A stretch of 47,393 nucleotides of DNA from the NCBI GenBank assembly GCA_029945445.1, contig JAQSCO010000016.1, forward strand, positions 1 to 47,393, written 5' to 3'. The position numbers and the translations under genes are program-made. The notes beneath the pieces were generated by a model that was not told the DNA's origin, did no database searches, and saw only the letters and a list, made by a program, of their open reading frames with translations. The stretch comes from Lacunisphaera sp. Its GTDB lineage: Bacteria > Verrucomicrobiota > Verrucomicrobiia > Opitutales > Opitutaceae. Below are positions 1-7,365 of this stretch, piece by piece. The number at the start of each line of letters is the position of its first letter. The first letter of the stretch is position 1.

Positions 1-461
1 ATGATCGCGAGGGTCGCCGGTGATGCGGTGACCGACCGCCTCGATGCGACCGAGTTTCTTGGTATCGAGGTGGAGCAACTCGCCCGGGTGCTCGCGCTCG
101 TAACGCACCACCGGAGCCGGGGGCGGTCCCGGCCGGTGACCGCGGAGGATCCGGCTGAGCGTGGCCTCGGAGATGCCCGTGTGCTCGCTGATCTCGGCGT
201 AGGTCAGGCCCTGCTCCCGCCACCGCCAGACTTTCTGGCGGCGGGACTCGGCGATACGCTTGGGGCTGTGGTGTGGGCGGGAGGATCGGTCCCGCAAGCC
301 GTCCCGGCCCTCGGCCTGGTATAGCGCGCAAGCCATTTGCGGACGGTCTTCGGGCAGACGCTGAAGGCGGCAGCTGCCGCCTTCAGCGTCTGCCTTTCCT
401 CGACCACCAACCGAATGATGTCCGCTCGACTACACGGGGTAGTCCGTGCTCTGCTGTGCAT
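1..461 (-). pseudogene. IS481-family transposase, frameshifted, partial
   Basis: The DDE transposase starts at the minus-strand ATG at 461 and opens with a helix-turn-helix (residues about 12-45, ending KTVRKWLARY). After that tyrosine the frame is lost: the expected continuation (AEGRDGLRDRSSRPHHSPK, then a second HTH and the stretch GELLHLDTKKLGR with the first catalytic Asp) is in another frame. The sequence is explained by about two extra bases near 320-324. The rest of the catalytic core is beyond position 1. Family assignment is from motif resemblance; the frameshift is directly visible. Confidence 0.75.
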
Positions 462-552
462 GTCCTTCTGGTGCCTCCTGAGTTGGATGTTTTTGTTTCC
501 AACCCATCTCTCTCAGACTGACACCAGGGCGACAACCTCCTGAAACTTCACA
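1..552 (-). mobile_element. IS481-family insertion sequence, one end only
   Basis: The left edge of the window cuts an insertion sequence whose transposase reads leftward. The outer end is placed at about 552, where the minus strand begins TGTGAAGTTTCAGGAGG, which resembles IS481-family termini (they commonly begin with TGT). The other end lies outside the window, so inverted-repeat pairing and target duplication cannot be tested. The transposase inside is frameshifted, so this copy is probably inactive unless the shift is an assembly error. Confidence 0.65.
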
Positions 553-579
553 CTTAGGGCGCCGTACGGGCAATTAACT

Positions 580-721
580 AATAACTAAATTGGGATATGC
601 ACTTGACGCCACCTAGCCGATCTACCGGCGTGCACGGTCGCGGCCTTCAGAGGCAAACGGCTGCGGCGCGAACGGCAATTTCGACGCGGGTGGCATTAAG
701 TGCATAGGCCAATAACTAAAT
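580..721. repeat. inverted-repeat unit 1 with flanking direct repeats
   Basis: Arms at about 592-613 and 689-710 are inverted repeats matching at 18 of 22 positions, separated by about 75 bases. The unit is bracketed by a perfect 11-base direct repeat, AATAACTAAAT, at 580-590 and 711-721. It contains no open frame of note. The layout (short, non-coding, terminal inverted repeats, flanking direct repeats) is MITE-like, but a regulatory or RNA role is equally possible. Confidence 0.55.
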
Positions 722-851
722 GGGCTACTTTAGTGTGCGCAGGAGGCCGGATTTCGCTCTGTCGCGACTCCTCGACCTTCCGGCGCCGCAAGCTCGATCC
801 CAATTCACAGAGTGTAACCTCGGCGCTTACGCACAGTAAAGTAGCCCATTT
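718..851. repeat. inverted-repeat unit 2
   Basis: Arms at 718-739 and 830-851 are inverted repeats with one mismatch in 22 positions (core TGGGCTACTTTA), about 90 bases apart. The arm sequence is unrelated to those of units 1 and 3, so this is not a simple tandem copy. It abuts unit 1 directly, sharing its last few bases with the flanking direct repeat. Confidence 0.55.
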
Positions 852-853
852 TC

Positions 854-1047
854 TTAACTAATAGGGGTATGCACTCGGCTACAACGGATCGCCATCGGTT
901 TGGCCCGCCGCTGCTGGCAATTTCAACTGGTTACAGTTTGTCACCGGTTGACCATTTTCGAGGGTCAAAGAATTGGCGCTGCCACCTGAACGGCAGGTAT
1001 TTGCAAGATGCTTAATTGTAGCCGAGTGCATACCCTATTTAACTAAT
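854..1047. repeat. inverted-repeat unit 3 with flanking direct repeats
   Basis: Arms at 866-884 and 1016-1034 form a perfect 19-base inverted repeat (core GGTATGCACTCGGCTACAA), extendable by a few bases with one gap. The unit is bracketed by the 9-base direct repeat TTAACTAAT at 854-862 and 1039-1047. The heptamer ATGCACT in the arm also occurs in unit 1. No gene is visible inside. Confidence 0.55.
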
Positions 1048-1050
1048 TAA
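1039..1050. promoter_or_regulatory. candidate LacI-family operator before the sulfatase
   Basis: TTAACTAATTAA is a near-palindrome of the form TTAA-N4-TTAA. It lies about 100 bases before the sulfatase start and is the exact reverse complement of the 12-mer at 18761-18772 before the lactonase gene. Related 12-mers lie at 2800 and 19893. The shape suits a LacI-family dimer and a LacI gene lies at 23160, but binding is inferred. It also overlaps the right flank of repeat unit 3, so it could instead be a repeat spacer. Confidence 0.35.
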
Positions 1051-1151
1051 GCGAATCGGGACTGTCACCGCCACTCCTGAGCTGGTCAACTCACCGCTGG
1101 CCCTCCGGCGACCCGAAGTCGTGAGGAGAAAGTCCCTGCCCCACTCCACCA

Positions 1152-2668
1152 ATGAAAACCGCGATTCCATTCCACCTAATCCGTAACACGCACGCCCTCT
1201 CGTGCCTGCTGGCGTTGTGGTGTTCCACGGCGTCCATCAGGGCGGCTTCGTCTGAACCCACGCGACCGAACATTCTATTTCTGCTAACCGACGACCAGAC
1301 TTGGGAAGCGCTGGGCTGCACCGGCGGCGAGGTGAAAACACCGAACATGGATGGGCTCGCCGCCCGGGGCATGCTCTTCACCCACGGCTACAACATGGGC
1401 TCGTGGACCGGGGCGGTCTGTGTCGCCAGTCGCACGATGTTTAACACCGGGCGCACGCTCTGGCATTGCCGTGATCTCGAGCTGGCCGAGCTGGCCTATC
1501 GCGCGTCCCGCAAGGATGGAAACTCACCGCTTGCCAAACCCAACCCGGGAACCGCTTGGAGCCAATGGCTGAGGTCCGCCGGCTACCGCACGTACTTCGC
1601 CGGAAAATGGCACACGATAGTCCATGACGTTCATGACCTCTTCGATATCGTCGGCACCGTCCGCCCCGGGATGGCTGATGATACCCCGGACGGCTATAAT
1701 CGGCCCGACGCAGCCGGCATCCGCACCTGGCTGCCGTGGGACCAGTCGAAGGGCGGTCATTGGGAAGGCGGCCGCCACTGGGAAGAGATTCTGGCCGACG
1801 AGGGGATCGGATTTCTCAAGATCGCCGCTCAGCGCAAAGAGCCTTTCTTCATGTATCTGGCCTTCAATTCCCCGCATGACCCCCGTCAGTCGCCGCGCGA
1901 CTACGTGGAGATGTATCCGATCGACCAAGTGAAAGTGCCGCGAAACTTCCTGCCCGACTATCCCTACCGACTCAACATAGGATTGCCAGACAGCCAGCGG
2001 GACGAGCGCCTTGCGCCGCATCCGCGCACGGAGTTCGCGATCAAGGTGCACCGGCAGGAGTATTACGCCCTGGTCACCTTCCTCGACGCCCAGATCGGGC
2101 GCATCCTAGACGCCCTCGAGAAGAACGGGCTCGCCGGCAATACGATCGTTTTCTCACCTCGGACCACGGCCTGTCCGTGGGTCACCACGGTTTGCTGGGT
2201 AAGCAAAACATGTATGATGACAGCCTATGCGCACCGATCATCGCTGCCGGCCCCGGCATCGCTCCCGGGCGGCGCACCGATACTCGCGTCTACATCCAGG
2301 ACATCGTCCCCACGACGCTTGCCCTGGCCGGCGCCGCCATTCCGACCAACATGGAATTTTCCAGCCTGTTACCTCTGCTGCACGGCGAGCCGCAGCACGG
2401 TCGCGCCCGAATCTACAGCGCCTATTTCGGTTTCCAGCGTGCCGTGGTCGAAGGCAACTGGAAGCTGATCCACTACCCCGTCGCCAAGGTCTCCCGGCTC
2501 TTCAATCTCGCCATCGACCCGGACGAAATGCACGACCGCGCGGGCGACCCCGACCAATCCGGCCGGCTTACGGCCCTCAAGCAAATGCTGCTGGAGCAAA
2601 TGAAATCCTATGACGACCCCCTGCTCCGCGGCGAAAGACTGCTGCCGTCCTCACCCAAGGAGCTCTGA
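1152..2668 (+). pseudogene. S1-family sulfatase, single-base frameshift
   Basis: A secreted sulfatase of about 505 codons if repaired. Residues 1-32 look like a signal peptide; the metal-binding Asp pair is in LLTDDQTW (47-48). The formylglycine site is C90-V-A-S-R94, that is Cys-x-Ala-x-Arg rather than the usual Cys-x-Pro-x-Arg; Ala at this place is known in some S1 enzymes. Around 2151-2155 the sequence reads GTTTTCTCACC where GTTTTCTTCACC would keep the frame into SDHGLSVGHHG. The remainder (metal ligands, C-terminal domain from about 2177) continues in another frame. One missing base thus splits the gene. If intact, L-galactose-6-sulfate of porphyran would be a plausible substrate from context; this is inference. 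Confidence 0.85.
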
Positions 2669-3025
2669 TCCGCGGATGCGGTTTCCAAGCCGATCCCCGC
2701 AAGCAACCAACACCGACTCACCAACGGAATTGCTGACCCTTCAATATTCTCCGAAGATGGGGAACCGGCAAAGCGAGCCACAACCACACTCCGACATGTT
2801 TAATCGATTAAGTTTCCCCATAGCCGCCTCGCCGGGCCCCGTCGCCAACCTTTCTGGGAGTGATTGCCGCTGCCAATGTTCATCCGCGTGATCGGTCGCT
2901 CCCGAGCTTCTCATCGCGCCGCTTCATTTGGATTACCGCCGACCGTCTTCGCACAGCACTCGAAATAAGTAATCGCCCGCCACAGACCCACCTGCACGCT
3001 CGCAAGTCACCCCCGATCCCTTAGC
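2669..3025. other. intergenic region before the mutarotase-like gene
   Basis: About 357 bases between the sulfatase stop and the next start. No credible coding frame is seen. The only structured element recognised is the palindrome at 2800-2811. This probably holds the promoter of the gene at 3026, although no convincing -35/-10 pair stands out. Confidence 0.5.
2800..2811. promoter_or_regulatory. candidate LacI-family operator, perfect palindrome
   Basis: TTAATCGATTAA is a perfect 12-base palindrome with the central CG typical of LacI-family operators. It is about 215 bases upstream of the mutarotase-like gene and 130 bases downstream of the sulfatase. Similar sites at 1039, 18761 and 19893 suggest a small regulon in this locus. 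Confidence 0.45.
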
Positions 3026-3757
3026 ATGTCACCCTACGAAAACCTTCTTCGCCAGGAAGATTTCCGCCGCGTCGGACTTTGCGCGCTGGTCAAGCCCGGT
3101 ATGGAGCATTCCCTCATCGCCGCAGTCAAACAAGGCCCGCCCCCGGCGCAGATACTTTTTCGCAACGTGCACGCCTTCACCGGCGAACTGCCCGGCTATT
3201 CCTGCATCTTCGTCTATCTGGAAACCACGGACAAGGACGTCGAGACTGTGCCTGCTCTGCTGCGCAAGGATCCAGCCTTTGCAGTTCTGACCCAATACTT
3301 GTCGGCTCACCCGCGAGCCGAGCCCACGGGAACCCCGTGGATACGCATGGAACTGATCAATGTGATCGACCCCACCATGCCAGCCGCAGTTTCGCAGACC
3401 CAGCACTTGGGCTATTTTTCGCGGCTGCGACCGGATCGCGAATTGACTTATCGCACCCTGCATCAAACCAACTGGCCGGGTGTCGTTGACCAGATGGCCC
3501 GCAGCCATTATTGTTGTTGGATCACGTTCCTCATCGAAATCGGCTCCGATCTCGCGCTCTTCACCTACTGCCAATACGTGGGACACAACAAAGCGACCGA
3601 CGACGACGACATGGCCGCCGACCCCACGACCCAGAGATGGTGGGTGCATACCCAACCCTGCCTGGAAGGCATGGCCGGCGCCACCACTCCGTGGATGCCG
3701 CTCACCGAGGCGACGAGCGCTCGCGCGACCATACCTCTGCCGCAAACGGTTTCCTGA
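3026..3757 (+). CDS. two-domain L-rhamnose-mutarotase (RhaM)-like protein
   Basis: A 243-residue protein without a signal peptide, made of two tandem RhaM-like ferredoxin-fold domains. Domain 2 (about 124-225) keeps the family pattern: LRPDRELTYRTLHQTNWPG with His146 in the place of the catalytic His of E. coli RhaM (H-x4-WP), and later TTQRWWVHTQPC. Domain 1 (about 14-112) has the fold-like spacing but lacks the H-x4-WP motif and may be structural. Ordinary RhaM is about 104 residues, so this is a double-length form. RhaM enzymes interconvert anomers of 6-deoxy-L-sugars; L-galactose, also of the L-series, would fit this locus but is inferred. Convergent with the SDR gene. Confidence 0.7.
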   Translation: MSPYENLLRQEDFRRVGLCALVKPGMEHSLIAAVKQGPPPAQILFRNVHAFTGELPGYSCIFVYLETTDKDVETVPALLRKDPAFAVLTQYLSAHPRAEPTGTPWIRMELINVIDPTMPAAVSQTQHLGYFSRLRPDRELTYRTLHQTNWPGVVDQMARSHYCCWITFLIEIGSDLALFTYCQYVGHNKATDDDDMAADPTTQRWWVHTQPCLEGMAGATTPWMPLTEATSARATIPLPQTVS

Positions 3758-3865
3758 TCCCGTGCCTCGCCGGCACGAGCGTGGTCGAGCAACCGGCTCC
3801 ACCCGAATGGCCCGACACCAATCCGGGTGCAAACCAGGCAACGGGCTTCCCGCCGAAGCACTGGT

Positions 3866-4588
3866 TCACCACGGGAGTGCTTCGCCGGTGGCCGAGAAAA
3901 AGCCACCCGCCTTATCAGGACCCAGCTCGTGGATCGTCCGCGCGATTTGCCCGACGGCATCTTCGACGCATGTCGGCGCGTCCGGTCCGCCCATCGTGGT
4001 TTGCACCCAACCGGGATTGAGGGCGAACACCCCGACTCCCGCCGGCTTGAGTTTCTCCGCCAGCCGGCGCGTGAGGCTGTTGATCGCCGCCTTGGTCATC
4101 GCATAGGCGTCGAGCGGCCCATCCGGACCGATATTCAGCTGCATGGATCCCATGCCGGAGGAGATATTGACCAGCTTGGCACCACGCATCAGTCGCGGCG
4201 CGACCGCCTGCGCCACCAGCGCGGCCCCAACCACATTGACGCGCCAGTTGTGGTCGAACACCTCCGCCGTCCATTTCCCGAAAGCTGCCGCAACCGACAC
4301 GCCGGCGTTGTTGATCAAGAGATCGAGCCGGATACCACCAGCGCCCAGCTCTTGCCCCAACCGAGCAATTGAAGTGTCGGACTCGAGATCCAATTGAAGC
4401 ACCGTCAATCGATCCGGATGCGCCTCGACCAGCGCGGCGAGTTCCTGGGCCTTCGCGGGCTCACGCACCGCTGCGATCACGCTCCAGCCTTCCCGCAGGT
4501 AATGCCTGACATACCCTAGCCCCATTCCACGATTTGCCCCAGTGACCAGAACCGTTTCGTCCGCGGACGAGTCAATTTTTAGATTCAT
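3866..4588 (-). CDS. short-chain dehydrogenase/reductase (SDR)
   Basis: 240 residues, classical SDR layout: TGANRGMGLG cofactor-binding loop near residues 16-25, LINNAGV at about 90, a serine in NISSGMGSM and the catalytic YAMTK (Tyr-x3-Lys) near 163-167. It resembles the small NAD(P)-dependent carbonyl reductases of the C-factor/sniffer group; substrate unknown. Last gene of the minus-strand galactan series, 33 bases after the GH117 gene, so probably co-transcribed. The start at 4588 gives a short polar lead before the Rossmann fold. It might reduce or oxidise a sugar intermediate, but nothing in the sequence proves it. Confidence 0.85.
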   Translation of the reverse strand: MNLKIDSSADETVLVTGANRGMGLGYVRHYLREGWSVIAAVREPAKAQELAALVEAHPDRLTVLQLDLESDTSIARLGQELGAGGIRLDLLINNAGVSVAAAFGKWTAEVFDHNWRVNVVGAALVAQAVAPRLMRGAKLVNISSGMGSMQLNIGPDGPLDAYAMTKAAINSLTRRLAEKLKPAGVGVFALNPGWVQTTMGGPDAPTCVEDAVGQIARTIHELGPDKAGGFFSATGEALPW

Positions 4589-4621
4589 GGTTTCAAATCA
4601 GCTGACCGGACTGAAAACGGG

Positions 4622-5701
4622 TTATTCGTAAGTCTCACGCCGCAGGAAATAGCCCTTCAGCGTCTCGTCCGCTTCGAAGCGCTCCATGAACCCCGTGCCC
4701 GTGGCGTCGTCCACCACGTGGCACAGGCCCCAACGCAGCCCTTCAAGCGGGCCCTTGTCGTGGTCCGGCGTGCGAAACAGGCCGTTGGCGTGGGGTGCGC
4801 CCTTGATGCAGGCCTTGATCTCGAAATTGATCCCGTCAGACGCCCACTGCAGGGTGTTTTTCTCTGGTCCGTCCGTGGTCAGCATTGCCGCGATGCCGCC
4901 GTTGTAATGCCAAACGCAGATCTCGTGACCGGAATTGGTGATGGGATTGTATTCGCTCCGCACATAGGGGCCTTCCGGCTGGTCGGCAATGGCTACACCC
5001 CACTTTGTCTCGCGGCCACCCATGAACATCTGTTCGCCCATCGGCTCCCCTTTGTAGTAGAGGTAGAATTTGTCGTTGAAGAACATCAGGGTCGGATCGT
5101 GGACCTTGTGGCTGTCGAAGCTGCCCTTTCTCTTCACCAGGAACCGGTTGTCCGCCTCGCCCTCCCATTCGCCATCGGCGGAGGTATGCAAAATAGGCTG
5201 CCCCACCTTGCGCCACGGGCCGCTCGGCGAATCCGCCACTGCGAGTGAGATATTCTCGAAGGAACGGCGCACGTAGGGATGCTGCACTACCTGATACACG
5301 AGGTAATACTTGCCGTTGTGCGCAAGAATTTCCGGCGTGAAGACACTCCGATCATCAAAATCGCCGCGCTGCCCACGCGCCACCGCCAACCCCTTTTCGT
5401 CCCAATGCCAACCATCCTTGCTCGTGCCATGCCAGATGTCGCATTGATCCCAAGGGAACGTTTTCTTCTCCAAATCGCCCGTGCCAAACCCGTAACTCCG
5501 ACCGAGCGAGCGCGAATACCAGACGTGATACAATCCTTCCGCGAAAATCACCGCGCTGGGATCGCGTCGCACCAGGTCCGGCTGCAACTCAGCCAGGTCG
5601 CCCGTGACGGGTTTGGTAACGATTTCACAGAACCACTCCGGCCCTTGGAAATAATTGCGTTCAATCGCACGCTTGGTCGCAGCACTTTGCTTCTTGCTCA
5701 T
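4622..5701 (-). CDS. GH117 alpha-1,3-(3,6-anhydro)-L-galactosidase (neoagarobiose hydrolase)
   Basis: 359 residues matching family GH117 over the full length: five-bladed propeller landmarks such as [79 protein letters not shown] and [16 protein letters not shown]. Known members remove non-reducing 3,6-anhydro-L-galactose from neoagaro-oligosaccharides, using conserved acidic residues and a catalytic histidine. No signal peptide (starts [10 protein letters not shown]), so it should act in the cytoplasm on imported disaccharide. It sits just downstream of the sugar porter. This gene is the strongest marker that the locus targets an agar-type galactan. No anhydrogalactose dehydrogenase or cycloisomerase is seen in the window. 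Confidence 0.9.
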   Translation of the reverse strand: MSKKQSAATKRAIERNYFQGPEWFCEIVTKPVTGDLAELQPDLVRRDPSAVIFAEGLYHVWYSRSLGRSYGFGTGDLEKKTFPWDQCDIWHGTSKDGWHWDEKGLAVARGQRGDFDDRSVFTPEILAHNGKYYLVYQVVQHPYVRRSFENISLAVADSPSGPWRKVGQPILHTSADGEWEGEADNRFLVKRKGSFDSHKVHDPTLMFFNDKFYLYYKGEPMGEQMFMGGRETKWGVAIADQPEGPYVRSEYNPITNSGHEICVWHYNGGIAAMLTTDGPEKNTLQWASDGINFEIKACIKGAPHANGLFRTPDHDKGPLEGLRWGLCHVVDDATGTGFMERFEADETLKGYFLRRETYE

Positions 5702-5725
5702 GGGAATTCCATTAAAGTTGCCAGT

Positions 5726-7312
5726 TCACTTGCCACGTCTGGCGTAGGCGGCTTCAAAGTCCATCTCCACTTCCTCGATGGTCTTGTTCTTGGTTTCCGG
5801 CAGCCAACGGTAAATTGCGATCAGGCCGACGAAGCTCATCAACGCATAACTGAGGAAGGTGTTGGCCGCGCCCAATGTAGATAACTGCCACGGGAAAAAC
5901 TGTGTGATGAAATAGCTCACGATGCTGGTGACGAAGGCGAAGCTTGGAATCGCCACCCCGCGCACTGCGGTGGGAAAGATTTCCGAGAACAGCACCCACA
6001 TGATCGGGCCGACAGAAAACTGAAACGCGGAGATGAAGCTCATGATGCCGAGCAGAATCAGCGTGGCGTTAATCTTCGCCGCCTTCTGTAACAGGACGCT
6101 CGAATGATCGCGCACCTGGAGCTCTCCGACCGCGCCCTTGAGCGCGTTCTTGAATTCCGTGTCGCTTAGATAGGTCACCCCGACCATCGGTTTCAACGCG
6201 GCTTTGTTCACGTGGTCCGGCAGACTTGCAACGGCCTGTTCGGTCAACTGGTAACGGGCGGTTTTGAAGCCGTAGGAGCAAATTCCCAAGCTCACAATAC
6301 ACCAGATCAGGCCACCAATCATCATCGGCCGGCGTCCCAGTTTGTCGATAAGAAGGATCGCAAAAAACGTGAAGATGACGCTGACGATACCGACCACCGC
6401 CGACTGCCGGAACGCGGCATCAGTTCCCCCACCCAGCTGCTCAAACACAGTCGGTGCGTAAAAGAGCACTGCATTGATGCCAGTCGCAGGCTGCACGGCG
6501 GCGATGGCGATGCCCAGCAGAAGCACAAGCCGCAGGCGCGGCGTAAAGAGCTGCGCAAACTGGGCGAACACCGACAGGCTGGTCGTGCCCTTACTGAGAC
6601 TTTCCTCCACCTCCTTGATCTCATGGGCGATCTCGTCTGGCGACAGCACCTGGGCCATGACGCTGCGGGCTTCCTCCATCCGTTTGTTCCGGAACAACCA
6701 ACGCGGGCTCTCGGGCACGAAGAACAAACCAACGAACCAGACCATGGCGAAAGGAATTTCCGAGCCGAGCATCCACCGCCAAGCCTGCGTGGAAAAGCCC
6801 CAGTTCGCCACCCAGGCAGCGTCCGACTTTGAGGCCAGCAGGATGTAATAATTGATGAAGTAAGCCGCCGCGAACCCCAGCACGATGCTGGTCTGGTTCA
6901 TCGCCACCAGCTTGCCGCGCCACTTCGGAGGCGCGATCTCCCCCAGATACATCGAGGCGAGTGAGAGGGATGTGAAGGCCAATCCGCCGATGAACCGTGC
7001 GATCACCAACGTGACGTAGCTGGTCGCAAACGCGGACCACACTGCGGAAATCAGGTAGAGGCCCGCTACCAGCACCAGCGCCTTCTTGCGCCCGAATTTG
7101 TCGCACACGTAGCCGGCTAGCAGGAGCGCAAACAGCACACCCATGCCGGGCGCGCTGACCGCCGTGCCCACCTGCATCTCCGACAAGTCGAACTTACTCG
7201 TGATGAACGGCACCGTGCCGGAGATGACGGCGGCATCGAGGCCGAAGACAAAGCCACCGAGCGTGACGATGATGGCAATGAGAAAGGCCCGGCGGGCGGT
7301 TTGGGGAATCAT
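5726..7312 (-). CDS. MFS sugar porter (sugar:proton symporter family)
   Basis: About 528 residues with twelve predicted membrane spans. Sugar-porter signatures are present: GRKKALVL after span 2, RFIGGLAF, PESPRWLF before the central loop, GINAVLFYAPTVF in span 7, DKLGRRP, and PETKNKTIEEVE at the end. A long loop of about 90 residues sits between spans 9 and 10 (about 350-420), larger than usual. Probably imports neoagaro-oligosaccharide or monosaccharide for the GH117 enzyme encoded next. The ATG at 7312 is preferred because it places the first span about ten residues in; a GTG at 7369 overlapping the GH50 stop is possible. The family is clear, the substrate inferred from neighbours. Confidence 0.85.
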   Translation of the reverse strand: MIPQTARRAFLIAIIVTLGGFVFGLDAAVISGTVPFITSKFDLSEMQVGTAVSAPGMGVLFALLLAGYVCDKFGRKKALVLVAGLYLISAVWSAFATSYVTLVIARFIGGLAFTSLSLASMYLGEIAPPKWRGKLVAMNQTSIVLGFAAAYFINYYILLASKSDAAWVANWGFSTQAWRWMLGSEIPFAMVWFVGLFFVPESPRWLFRNKRMEEARSVMAQVLSPDEIAHEIKEVEESLSKGTTSLSVFAQFAQLFTPRLRLVLLLGIAIAAVQPATGINAVLFYAPTVFEQLGGGTDAAFRQSAVVGIVSVIFTFFAILLIDKLGRRPMMIGGLIWCIVSLGICSYGFKTARYQLTEQAVASLPDHVNKAALKPMVGVTYLSDTEFKNALKGAVGELQVRDHSSVLLQKAAKINATLILLGIMSFISAFQFSVGPIMWVLFSEIFPTAVRGVAIPSFAFVTSIVSYFITQFFPWQLSTLGAANTFLSYALMSFVGLIAIYRWLPETKNKTIEEVEMDFEAAYARRGK

Positions 7313-7365
7313 TGGATTTTTATTAGCGTCAATCGCGGGCGATGAGTGTTTGACGGTTGAACCTA

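Noticed and set aside
573..1050. Integron attC-like array
   Set aside because: The inverted repeats abut each other with no cassette genes between, the arms are unlike one another, and consistent RYYYAAC/GTTRRRY core sites are absent. No integrase is seen.
3761..3777. Hairpin CGTGCC-TCGCC-GGCACG between the mutarotase-like and SDR genes as a bidirectional terminator
   Set aside because: The stem is only 6 bases with no adjacent T-run on either strand, too weak to call.
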